Shown piece by piece: positions 12,150 through 22,800 of a stretch of DNA of 64,000 bases. The notes under the pieces were generated by a model that searched no databases, was not told the DNA's origin, and saw only the letters and a program-made list of their open reading frames with translations. The DNA is from Drechmeria coniospora (lineage: Eukaryota > Ascomycota > Sordariomycetes > Hypocreales > Ophiocordycipitaceae): positions 9,376,552 through 9,440,551 of the forward strand of contig NC_054391.1 of the NCBI RefSeq assembly GCF_001625195.1. The letters are read 5' to 3'. Every line of letters starts with the position of its first letter. Position 1 is the first letter of the stretch. The position numbers and the translations under genes are program-made.

Positions 12150-13061
12150 TCTTAAAATAAAAGGGGTAAAATAGGAAGGGTGCGCAGTGGAAGTTCAGTT
12201 GCACGGACTATCCAAAATGGATATTAATCGAGGCTGTTAGTAACAGCAGGAAGTGCACCAGTTAGTAACTGGGCAAGGAATACAGATTTGAATAAGTTAA
12301 ATAGGAGTGCCAAGGGACAATTCAGAAAAGAAAGACTGTTGTGTTTCTTGTGCTTGCTTGCGCGCGTGCGTGTGTTTTCAGCGTGTGCGTCTTGTGTGTA
12401 TGTGTCTAACTATCTAAGAGTGTAGGAAAGGGAGGACCATTTTATACCTGAGAGGTAGTACCTCAATCAGTGCAATGTGCACGTATTGGAATTCTGTCTG
12501 ATTCCATACAATGCATCTCCGAACAATCTGCTTGCATTCAATGCAGCTCCAAATACTCTGGTTGAGTCATACTGCCAGTTGGTTGCAACTAGCAGGGTTG
12601 ATCAGTATTAGGGTTCGGTCGCGACAGTACAGCAGCAGTGCTGCAGTAGTCGAGTGGGCCAGTAGTAGTACTGCTGGCAAGCAACTGCTAGTTGCAGTTG
12701 GGTGGGTCCTCCCGCGCAACAGTAGTACTGTTAGCGGGCAACTACTAGTAGTAGTTGGGAGCGCGTCAATTAACGGCCCGATTAATGATCTTGCTTGGTC
12801 GACCAAGTACCACTTTGCACGTAACGTGCGACAGTAGTAAATTGGCTGGGCAGTAGTACTGCTATCAATTGTACTAAGTCGGAGCGAGGAGAATTTGCAT
12901 AGTAAGTGCAATTCGTCAACTCGATATACTACCTGTACGTGCAGTACAGTGGTAGTATATGGGCAAGCAGTAGTACTACTGCCCGGTGTTGCAAATGGTA
13001 ACACATAGGATAGTATCCTATTTGGGTAGTCTTACTAGTATAAATACCAGTAATTTTAACA
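12150..13061 (-). repeat. Solo copia-type LTR (912 bp) with TSD GACTA
   Basis: GACTA occurs at 12145-12149 and 13062-13066. The unit ends TTTTAACA on the plus strand and starts TCTTAAAA, matching the TGTTAAAA terminus of the copia LTRs apart from one base. Internal blocks such as CAGTTAGTAACTGGGCAAG and the terminal CTAGTATAAATACCAG match 4395-5137 in the same orientation. It is longer than the other copies and diverged in the middle, so it is a subfamily. It interrupts G2 between gag and RT. Confidence 0.88.
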
Positions 13062-13066
13062 GACTA

Positions 13067-14640
13067 CCTTTTATTCCTATTACTATAAAGATCTTTGCCT
13101 TATTCCTGTATTTAACTTAAAACTTCTCGGGTACTAGTAGTTATACCTTTAACTAGTCCTACTAGAACTACTAACGCGCTCCTATAGGGTTTAGGTAGAT
13201 CCTTCGGTCGGCTAATACTAGTATCCCTAGTATAACCCGTATCCGGTCTAGAGTTAGTCCTATATCGACTCCGATATAGTAGCGGGTAAACTCCCTCTCT
13301 CCCCCTCTACTATCCGTTATGCGTATAGGTACTTCCTATATCCTGTAACTAGTAACTTAAAGACCCCCTATAGCCTAGAGGCTGCTTCCGTTTGTTAAGA
13401 CTTAGCGAAGTCCGTACTGCCTTACTGTTTGTATATTAATAAGGTCTATACTAGTATAGCTATCTAGTTCCGCCTTAACCTTTTGGGTAGTTTATCCTAG
13501 AATTGTTATATTAGCTGTAAACTAAGGTTGCGCCCTGCATTCTGCATTACCGACTAAGGCAAGGGCAGCTACCTTAGTTATTGGAAGTTTCCCTATTTCT
13601 AGGGTTTTAGGTATTCTCTTGCTCGGTAGCCTTCCTCTTAGTAGTTAAAACAGCGGTTATTCCCACTCTACCTTAGCAATAGTAGGCCTTTGCTGCTATA
13701 GGCCCTTTCCGAGCCTAGGGTTATAGATTTTTAGGAGGATTCCCTACTATTGTACTAGGGTCGGTATGCTCCTATTTCCCTAGTAACTTTCCTTCGATAA
13801 TTTGGGTTCTCCCCTTCTCTTATATTGGTTCTCCTTTTTAGTTGGTTTTCGGTAGAGTCCTAAAGTCGTTAGGCTAGTTGGACTATCTCTTCCTGTATAT
13901 ACCCTTCGATATTCTTGTATAGATTAATTTGGCTCTATAACTTTAGTAGTAACTTACTAAAGTAGGAGAAGGCCCGGTCGGGCTTTAGTACTCTACCGAA
14001 GTAGTTTTCAATTAAGTCTAGGTAGATACTAAACTCTATTAGGGATTGGCCTTTTCGTTGTATTGCTTTTTATTGTTGCGCTACTAAGTAGGCTTAATAG
14101 TTAACCGAGTCTCTTAGTAAGGTAAGCGTCTATTCTTAGAAATAATCCTAATCGTTTTCGGCTACGGTTTGTTAGTCTTTCGGTAGTTCGTCCAGGTGCC
14201 TTTCCTAGCGTACCCGGCCCTAGGCCTGCATATAGTTAAGGGCTAGTAGGATTTTCCGGTAGTCCTTCTTAAACTTCCGCCTTACTCTATTAAAGGTACG
14301 GTTTAGGTTATAAAGCTACTCTTACCTTTTTTATAGAGTTATAGGTTACCTAAGTTCCAGTATGTTTTTTGCCTTAACTTCCTAGCCGCTCTCTAAGGAG
14401 GTATCCGACTCTCTTTGGGCCCGTTTCTCTACCTTCTCTGGTTAATAGCTAGTACCTATCCCTAGGTAGGCGTAAATCTCTTTTTCCTTTTCCTTTAGCC
14501 TCTCTAACTCTTACAGCTAAGCTAGCCGTTCTCGTACTATAGCTAGCGTTTCTGGAATAGAGGGTTCCCTTTAGGTACTCCCTAGTATTATTTCAAGGGA
14601 ACTTAGCGTACTTAGTACGGGGGATACTTTTAGTATTATA
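13067..14640 (-). pseudogene. G2 gag remnant
   Basis: On the minus strand a tract reads KAIQRKGQSLIEFSIYLDLIENYFGRV..., then FSKLLLKL and IEGYIQEEIVQLA (about 14060-13850). This is the layout of a retrotransposon gag capsid domain, with Gln-to-stop changes. It lies immediately inside the 5' LTR and upstream of the RT, as gag should. The copia solo LTR cuts off its junction with pol. Non-functional. Confidence 0.65.
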
Positions 14641-14736
14641 TTTGTCTCGCCCCCTAGTAGGAGGTATAGTATCTCTCTTGTACTACGTATAGTAGGCGCT
14701 ATCTTACTTAGGTAACTATAATAGAAGCTTTAGAAT

Positions 14737-14927
14737 TATAACGCGCAGATCGGTTAACGACAGTTAGGTAAGTAAGTAAGCCTTCTTTTAGAAATCGAGT
14801 AGTATTTAAGACTAAAGCTTGGCCCTTCTTGAGTTTTCGGGCTTACGTTCCTTTTGTAGCCGGGGCGTGCCCTAGGCTGCCCTACCTTCCTGTCTACCCG
14901 GGCTTTACCCGTACGCCTAGCCTTACA
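14737..14927 (-). repeat. G2 5' LTR
   Basis: Complete LTR of 191 bp, TGTAAGGCTAGGCG...CGCGTTATA when read on the minus strand. It is followed on its right by TSD CTTTC (14928-14932). It shares blocks such as CAAGCTTTAGT and CTTACCTRACTGTCGTT with the solo LTRs at 33917-34125 and 35010-35220. Confidence 0.88.
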
Positions 14928-17380
14928 CTTTCCCCTCTAGCTAAAGAAGTATTTAATATACTTAAGAACCTTTTTACCTCCTACCCTATCCTTACTGCCT
15001 TTAACTATACCCGTAAAACGGTACTTAAAGTTAATGCCTTTGGATATTGTATCGATAGGGTACTTTTGCAATATAATAACAATAAGGTACTATAACTAGT
15101 AGTATACTTCTCCGCCTATATATCCCTAGCCGAAGCTAACTATACTATCTATAATAAGGAGCTCCTTACTATTATTAAATACCTTTCCGAATAGAGTACC
15201 GAACTTTATAGCCTAAATAGCTAATTCGAGATCCTTACTAACTACTTAAGCCTTAAGGCCTTCCGCTAAACCTACTGCCTTAACGAACGCTAGTTCCATT
15301 AGGCTAATAAACTCTCCCGATATAACTTTACTATTTGCTTCCGCCCTAGGAGGCTAAATAGTAAATCCAATATACTCTCCCAATGCAAGTAGGATATACC
15401 CTACTCCCCCGAAGGCCTATAGTATTAAGGTTACAATACTATACTCCTTTTGGATTATCTCTTTACTGTAACCTATACCCTTAAACCTACCTTAATCCCC
15501 TTACCGTTTACCGATATAACGCTAACCGACCTTTGGAATTTAGCCCTTACTACTAATACCGATTACCGAGAGGCCCGGGAGGCTATAGCCTAAGGCTAAT
15601 TAAAATAGCCCCTAACCCTATGCCTTAGGATCTAACTCTCCGAATGCAATCTTAATCCAAAAGGCTGCCTCCGCTACTGTAAATATATATAGATCCCCTA
15701 TTCCGAGCCGCTTTACACCCGCCTTATATAAGATATATACAATACCTCCCTTTCGGGCTACCCGGGTAAGGGTACTACTACTACCTTAGTTTCGAGATAG
15801 TTCTTTTGGCCAAATTGTAGCGCCTTTACCTACTGCTTTATCTAAAACTACCGATTGTACGGCGGTAAGCTTATCTAGAGGGAATAACGCTAGGGCCTCC
15901 TTAAGCTACTCCCTATCCCTAACCGTATTTAGTCCGAAATCTCTATAGATTTTATTATAAATCTTCCCCTATCCTACGGGTTTAGTACTCTCCTTATTAT
16001 TACCGACTAACTTTCTAAAGGTATTCTCCTTATTCCAATAGATTACTACTATACTAAAGATATTGCATAAGTCTTCCTTACTTACTATATCCCCTACTAT
16101 ATACTACTAGTAGCTATTGTTTCTAACTATAGCCCCCAATTTGTTAACGCCCTTTGGAAATACCTCTGCAACCTCCTTTAGATAACTTGCAGGCTCTCTA
16201 TAGCATACTACCTAAAAATAGATAGAGTAACCGAACAAGCTAACTAGTAAGTTAAGGACTACCTTTACGCCTTCTGCTCTATTACCTAGGATAACTAGGC
16301 TACCTTACTCCCTAAGGCCGCCCTAGCTATTAACAATCGTCCGACCTTAGCTTTTAGGATAAGCCTATTCTTCCTCTCTTACGGGTACGACCTTAACCTT
16401 ACCTAACTTATCGACTAACTCCCTACCCCTCTACTTACTAATCCCCTATAGCCCAAACTAAAACTATTACCTATAAGCTTCGCTAGGGTATCGAATAGGC
16501 CCAAGCAGCTATAGCTACCGTACAGGATACCCAATAATACTACGCTAACCGGTCCTGCCTACTAGTAGATAACTTCTAAGCTAGCAACTGTATATAGCTT
16601 TCCCTCTGTAATATTAAAATAACTTAGCTATGTAAGAAACTTAATTGGAAGAACGGCCTTTACTAAGTTATTGCCCTAGTAGGTTCTTATACATACCGAC
16701 TTAATACCCCTCCCAGTATATACCCTGTGTTCTATACCCGCCTACTTTATTGAGTAATATTGGACCCCCTTCTATCCCAATAGCTAGTCGACTTCCAACT
16801 GCCTCCTATTACTAGCAAGGACGGTACTAATAAATACGCTATTAACTATATTAGTAACGTTAAACGCCGCTAAGGAGCCCTATACTGCGCCCTAGTCTAC
16901 TGAACGGGCTATACTATTCTAACGTAGGAGCCAATATTAGCTATTAAAGATACAGTTACCTAGGATAATTTCTTGCGCAATAACCTAGTACTACTCGAGT
17001 TATAGCCTATTTCTCTACGGTAGCAAAACTTAGCTCTAGGCATAGATACGGCCTAAGCCCTTGCTCCTACTACCGCTCCGGCTAGGGTTTTGGTTCCCTA
17101 AAGCAAACGAATCCGCCCTAGGAGGAGGGCTCTTTACGCCGCTTTAACTATTGCAGTATCCATAACGCTTAGTCTCCCCCTAATGCCTTACGGTATAACC
17201 CGCAGGACCTATAGGCAGGCGATAAGGAACTCCTACCGCCTACCTACCTTCCCTATTATATCGTAACGCTAGAGCGTCCGATTTTACAGAGGCCAGCGCT
17301 TAGAGTAATCCCCTTGCAAGCGAGACCGAAGCCTATAAGCCTGTTCAAAAAGCTATATTACAGGCGCCTTAAGATATAGT
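14928..17380 (+). pseudogene. G1 pol remnant: RNase H and integrase
   Basis: The frame interrupted at 4241 resumes as LSPLAKEVFNILK, then SYPILTAFNYTRKTVLKVNAFGYCI (to 15095), the start of gypsy RNase H. Integrase landmarks follow: NLPLSYGFSTLLIITD and LSKGILLIPIDYYY (about 15955-16055), then PQFVNALWKYLC, CRLSIAYYLK and DRVTEQAN (about 16135-16245). In functional relatives these correspond to the D,D,E core and HPQTDG..ER.N. Stops occur at Gln/Trp positions. No chromodomain was recognised in G1, unlike G2. Confidence 0.8.
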
Positions 17381-17384
17381 ACAT

Positions 17385-18125
17385 CTACCCCTAGGTGCCC
17401 TCTATTACCCCTAGTGGTCTCTATTACCCCTAGTGCCCTCTATTACCCTAGGGGTCCCTATTACCCCTAGTGCCTTCTGACGCCCTCTGGTGCCTTCGGG
17501 TACCCCTGGTGCCTTCTGTTAACCCCTAGTGGTCTCTATTGCCCTCGGTGCCCTTTATTACCCTAGTAGTCCCTGTTACCCCTGGTGCCTTCTGATGCCC
17601 TCTAGTGCCTTCGGGTGCCCCCGGTGCCCTTTATTACCCCCAGTGGTCTCTGGGGCCTTCTGGCGCCCTCTGGTGCCTTTGGGTACCCCCGGTACCCTCT
17701 ATTGCCCCCGGTGCCCTCTATTACCCCTAGTAGTCTCTGGGGCCTTCTGGCGCCCTCTAGTGCCTTCGGGTGCCCCCGGTGCCCTCTGTTACCCTTAGTA
17801 CCTTCTATTACCCCTAGTAGTCCCTGTTGCCCCTGGTGCCCTCTATTACTCTAGTGGTCCCTGTTACCCCTAGTGCCTTTTAACGCCCTTTAGTACCTTC
17901 GGGTGCCCCCGGTACCCTCTATTACCCCTAGTGGTCTCTAGGGCCTTCTAGCGCCCTCTAGTGCCTTTGGGTACCCCTAGTGCCCTCTGTTACCCCTAGT
18001 GCCTTCTATTACCCCTAGTAGTCTCTATTGCCCCCGGTGCCCTCTATTACCCCAGTAGTCTCTAGCGCCCTCTAGCGCCCTCTAATGCCCTCTAGCGCCC
18101 TCCGGTGCTCTCCGCTCTCTAGCGC
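17385..18125 (+). repeat. Minisatellite inside the 3' untranslated part of G1
   Basis: About 740 bp of variant units built on CCCCTAGTGCCCTCTATTA and GGTGCCTTCGGGT. Units are roughly 18-30 bp and mixed into longer higher-order blocks (for example 17597-17690 resembles 17700-17790). It lies between integrase and the 3' LTR and reads open in several frames only because it is repetitive. The GC content is higher than the rest of G1. Confidence 0.85.
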
Positions 18126-18284
18126 CGCTAGTCAATCGAACCGACCCCCTTATATACCTACCGACTCTATTGGTGGCCCGGCTACGCTAGACGCAGCTCG
18201 TTAGCTACTTTTGATTTTCCGCAAAATTCATTTGTATAGCAAAATAAAAAAATCGACTTACGGCCACCAAACGCCCTCCCTCAA

Positions 18285-18436
18285 CCTACCCTACACCTAC
18301 CCTATACTCCTACCCTATACCTACCCTATACTCCAATTGTTAACCTACCTACCCTATACCCTAAGTTCAACCTACCCTATACCTACTCTACACCCCCTAT
18401 TTCTCCGACCCGCCTATACCCGAAGGAGGGGGGTAT
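18285..18436 (+). repeat. CCTACCCTATA-type repeat and polypurine tract of G1
   Basis: 18285-18400 is a degenerate short tandem built on CCTACCCTATAC. It is followed by a purine run GAAGGAGGGGGG (18422-18433) directly before the 3' LTR. That is the position expected of the polypurine tract that primes plus-strand DNA synthesis in LTR elements. Confidence 0.6.
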
Positions 18437-18627
18437 TATAACGATATCGTATATCGTACTCTTCTTCTGGCTTACCCTATACTCTTTATTACGTAATGCG
18501 CGGACCACCTATGTATATGGCCCCTTCCTCCCCGCACTTACTGTTTTCCTTCTCTTTTCTTCTTCCTTAGTTCGAAAATTCTATAGTCTTTACACATACT
18601 GCCTTCCTGCTAGTCAGCATCGTAACA
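18437..18627 (+). repeat. G1 3' LTR
   Basis: 191 bp, starting TATAACGAT (decayed TGTAACGAT) and ending CATCGTAACA, followed by TSD CTTCC (18628-18632). It pairs with 1282-1472. Confidence 0.9.
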
Positions 18628-18632
18628 CTTCC

Positions 18633-19040
18633 TAGTCAAAGTATTATTGTACCAATAATTAGCAATTATTCTAAGAGCATAGGTATTTAAAAACGATATA
18701 GGTGCGTCCTTGTCGGGGATTAATTCGACGTCGAGATACTCTGTCTATAAGTAGTATTGCAGTTCCTTTGTCGCACTGTCCCTCGTTTATAATATAAGTC
18801 ATTATATCCTCCTCCTGCTCGCCCGATAACGAATGTTAGTATTCAATTGTGTCTTCCATTCTTATAATTATTATTGTTATTTGTTTGTAATTAATTTTCT
18901 ACATTGTGTTTATGTTCTGACTGATTGTACTGTAGCGATTGTGGAAGTAAGTTACGTATCCTTACTGGAAGCGTACACTTATTGTGGGGTTGTTGGGTTA
19001 TACACTATGACGTACGTTGGAGCGGGGTAATCGGAGGCAA
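18633..19040 (-). pseudogene. Right half of a degenerate ORF split by G1
   Basis: On the minus strand there is MEDTIEY-stop, HSLSGEQEEDIMTYIINEGQ and CDKGTAILL in one frame. In a shifted frame it reads ELQYYL, LDVELIPDKDAPISFLNTYALRIIANYWYNNTLT, running up to the G1 insertion site. The continuation is at 1281-1053. It looks like an old protein gene, possibly a DNA-transposon transposase, but no catalytic motif is visible. Confidence 0.3.
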
Positions 19041-19707
19041 TAACGTACGGTTGGAATACGTTTGTCGGGTTGTGTGATATAACACTCCTAGAAATCTAGT
19101 AAAAAACTCTAGGCACAAGAGAAAGGATATCTAATGGACTAATTAAATAGACGAAAAGATATTCTTATCTTGCTTTAGCAATCAAGTTCTCAGTATCAGG
19201 CTCGTGAAACGAACGGATTCCTCCTAAATTTGACCCTTTTAGTCGCACTACTACTGCTAGGATCTATAGTGGGAAACGTAGTAGTATTTGCGATCCTCTT
19301 CAAGCCTTGCCAATCTGCGCTGTCCTTTATATACAGTACTGATTAGTGTTGGTTCGGTTCTAGGGGGAACTGGTAACAAGAGATCTCTTTCAATGGATTC
19401 AATTTAGTACGAAAGGAGGGAAAAGAGGCCGCACCTAAGCGGCCACTTTTATCCTCTCCGTAATTGTGCTCCACACGATCACGTAATCCTAGTCTACTCT
19501 TAGTCACTATATACATAGAACGCACAAAGGCCGTAGGCGTAGCGAGGACTGCAGTAATAGCAAAGCCGGCAACGAGAGTAGTAAGATACATATTAAGGAG
19601 TATATTGCTATTAGCCCTACGTTTGAGTTCTGTTGAAAAGGAACGTAAGTTTAATTGTTCTTTCTTTTCTCGAATAGGAGTAAGGAAGTAGCGGGTTTGT
19701 ATTATAG
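19041..19707. other. Gene-free AT-rich spacer
   Basis: No coding frame, RNA gene or clear repeat is recognised in these 667 bases. Short open stretches at 19343-19691 on both strands have no recognisable content. Confidence 0.5.
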
Positions 19708-19879
19708 TGTTACGGAGTCGCTAGGCGACTGCTCTAGGACTCTCAATGATGTTTATTAAAAGACTTGAAGGATAGGAAAACTACTTGGCAACTAGGGCTT
19801 CTAGTTGTGTGCGTTCCTCCTAGTGGGTCCCTTGGTTCCCTCCGTTCTCCTATATCGGGCTAAGCCCGATACCATAACA
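19708..19879. repeat. LTR-D copy directly after the adhesin stop codon
   Basis: 172 bp, TGTTACGGAG...CCATAACA, nearly identical to 877-1047 including the 8-bp-stem hairpin (19853-19871). The flanks TATAG and AATAC do not match, so the original insertion site has been altered. It ends 15 bp before the stop codon of the minus-strand adhesin gene, so it must form the start of that gene's 3' untranslated region, or supply its poly(A) region. Confidence 0.85.
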
Positions 19880-19894
19880 AATACTCCGTATCTC

Positions 19895-22800
19895 TTAACA
19901 TAGGAGTGGATAAGCCCAACCAGTAAAAGCGTCAGTCTTATAATTATTCTCATCTGGTACAACGATGGGCTGGCCTGGTAGGTTAATAGTAAAGGAATTT
20001 ACCGAAGCTGCAGCATACTGTCCTAAAACAAGACGGAATGGGTAGGCATAACCGGCCACCAAAGTACGACCAAGACATACCGTCGGATTCTTTGGGCCAC
20101 TATGTTGGTTAAAATCCCCCAAAAGGTATGATAAGACTGGCTGTGAAGATGTATTCACAGCACCTGTATTGCAGGTAAATGCATTCCCATCACCGAAAAA
20201 TAGGAACCCACCGTTGTCAGTATGCAAACAAAATGTATAGAGTCCGGATATTGGTGGGACATAGTATCCTTGGTTAACAATTGTAAAGTTGTTTGCGTTA
20301 ACCGTCATACCATAAATGTTCCTAATAAATAATGGATAATAATAGAACTCAGTAACACCAGGAATGAGTATTCCTGTACCAGATTGAACAACACGCGGAA
20401 AAGATACCATATTAGTTATCGTTTCGTTCAATCTAGGTTGTTCTAGGTACGAGTTTGGAGTTGCTCCCAGAACGACAACATTACCATCCAAACCCCCAGA
20501 TGAACCAAGTCCCCCAAAACCAAATGTGTTTGCATAGTAGTATGCAGTCAGTCCTATTGGAGCGGTAGGTGCACATGACGGTTGCAGTGTCGACAGCAAA
20601 CAAGCCCCCGAAGGAAACCCAATAATAACTGTTCCAGCAACGGTGCCAACAGGAGGTACCGTGCTCGTATAGGGTAGCGTCCCAGAGGAGAAGAAGCTGG
20701 TTACTGTCCTCATTGATACTGCAGGAGGTTGACTCGATGTTACGACGATAATAATTGTCGTACAAGGATGTGTGCAGTCAGCTGGCGGTGTTATAGTCGA
20801 TGTGCCGGCCGTAGGCCCTACAGTTGTTCTCGTTTCAGCCGTATCAGGTTGTTGAGTAAATGTCGACGATGGTACTACAACAATGACAGTACCGACTGTA
20901 TTAGTTCCACTTGGCGGTAAAGTGGCAAATGAGGTTGTTAATCCCGTACCAGTACTGGTCATTGTAGTATACGGCCCAGTAAATGTCGACGATGGTACTA
21001 CAACGATAACAGTACCAACTGTATTAGTTCCACTTGGCGGTAGAGTGGCAAATGAGGTTGTCGATCCCGTACCGGTGCTGGTCATTGTAGTATACGGGCC
21101 AGTAAATGTCGACGATGGTACAACAACAATGACAGTACCGACTGTATTAGTTCCACTTGGCGGTAAAGTGGCAAATGAGGTTGTTAATCCCGTACCGGTA
21201 CTAGTCATTGTAGTATACGGCCCAGTAAATGTCGATGGTACTACAACAATGACAGTACCAACTATATTAGTTCCACTTGGCAATAAAGTAGCAAATGAGG
21301 TTGTTAATCCCGTACCGGTACTGGTAATTGTAGTATACGGCCCAGTAAATGTCGACGATGGCACTACTACAATAACAGTACCGACTGTATTAGTTCCACT
21401 TGGCGATAAAGTAGCAAATGAGGTTGTTAATCCCGTACCGGTACTGGTCATTGTAGTATACGGGCCAGTAAATGTCGACGATGGCACTACTACAATAACA
21501 GTACCGATAGTATTAGTTCCACTTGGCGATAAAGTAGCAAATGAGGTTGTTAATCCCGTACCGGTACTGGTCATTGTAGTATACGGCCCAGTAAATGTCG
21601 ACGATGGCACTACTACAATAACAGTACCGACTGTATTAGTTCCACTTGGCGATAAAGTAGCAAATGAGGTTGTTAATCCCGTACCGGTACTGGTTATTGT
21701 AGTATACGGCCCAGTAAATGTCGACGATGGCACTACCACAATAACAGTACCGACTGTATCAGTTCCACTTGGCGGTAAAGTAGCAAATGAGGTTGTCAAT
21801 CCCGTACCAGTACTGGTTATTGTAGTATACGGGCCAGTAAATGTCGACGATGGTACTACAACAATAACAGTACCAACTGTATTAGTTCCAGTTGGCGATG
21901 AAGTAGCAAATGAAGTTGTCAATCCCGTACCGGTGCTGGTGATTGTAGTATACGGCCCAGTAAATGTCGACGATGGTACTACAACGATAACAGTACCAAC
22001 TGTATTAGTTCCACTTGGCGCTAAAGTAGCAATTGAGGTTGTTAATGCCGTACCAGTACTTGTCATTGTAGTATACGGCCCAGTAAATGTCGACGATGGC
22101 ACTACAACAATGACAGTACCGACTGTATTAGTTCCACTTGGCGGTAAAGTGGCAAATGAGGTTGTTAATCCCGTACCGGTACTAGTCATTGTAGTATACG
22201 GCCCAGTAAATGTCGATGGTACTACAACAATGACAGTACCAACTGTATTAGTTCCACTTGGCGGTAGAGTGGCAAATGAGGTTGTCGATCCCGTACCGGT
22301 GCTGGTCATTGTAGTATACGGGCCAGTAAATGTCGACGATGGTACTACAACGATAACAGTACCAACTGTATTAGTTCCAGTTGGCGATGAAGTAGCAAAT
22401 GAAGTTGTCAATCCCGTACCGGTGCTGGTTATTGTAGTATACGGCCCAGTAAATGTCGACGATGGTACTACAACGATAACAGTACCAACTGTATTAGTTC
22501 CACTTGGCGCTAAAGTAGCAATTGAGGTTGTTAATGCCGTACCAGTACTTGTCATTGTAGTATACGGCCCAGTAAATGTCGACGATGGCACTACAACAAT
22601 GACAGTACCGACTGTATTAGTTCCACTTGGCGGTAAAGTGGCAAATGAGGTTGTCAATCCCGTACCGGTACTAGATACTGTAGTATACGGCCCAGTAAAG
22701 ATCGACGACGGCACTACAACAATAACAGTACCGACTGTATGAGTTCCACTAGGAGGTAGAGTGGCAAATGAGGTTGTCGATCCCGTACCGGTGCTGGTCA

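Larger units (their letters stand above)
4242..14927 (-). mobile_element. G2: minus-strand Ty3/gypsy chromovirus inserted in G1
   Basis: The right LTR (14737-14927) is complete. The left one (4242-4394) keeps only the part next to the insertion site. TSD CTTTC is present at 4237-4241 and 14928-14932, inside the RT-RNase H junction of G1. Coding remnants run right to left: gag, RT, RNase H, integrase, chromodomain. Later damage includes a copia solo LTR (12150-13061) and an inverted copia LTR pair (4395-6438) that replaced the rest of the left LTR. The whole element is RIP-like and non-coding. Its LTR family also occurs as solo copies at 33917-34125 and 35010-35220. Confidence 0.88.
1282..18627 (+). 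mobile_element. G1: full-length, RIP-decayed Ty3/gypsy element with nested insertions
   Basis: Two 191-bp LTRs (1282-1472 and 18437-18627) are near-identical apart from C/T and G/A differences. The element is flanked by a perfect TSD, CTTCC, at 1277-1281 and 18628-18632. Domain order on the plus strand is gag, CCHC knuckle, RT, (G2 insertion), RNase H, integrase, minisatellite, purine-rich tract, 3' LTR, as expected for Ty3/gypsy. TAG and TAA replace conserved Gln/Trp codons throughout, so nothing is translatable. Minus G2 and its passengers, the element itself is about 6.7 kb. It is the oldest mappable layer of this cluster. Confidence 0.9.

Noticed and set aside
17529..17854. Pro/Leu-rich frames suggesting a repeat protein
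   Set aside because: They are the G1 minisatellite read through; two frames are open at once, as expected of a stop-free repeat.
18285..18400. CCTACCCTATA repeats as an internal telomere tract
   Set aside because: The unit is not a clean CCCTAA repeat and it lies inside G1 just before the polypurine tract and 3' LTR, so it belongs to the element.
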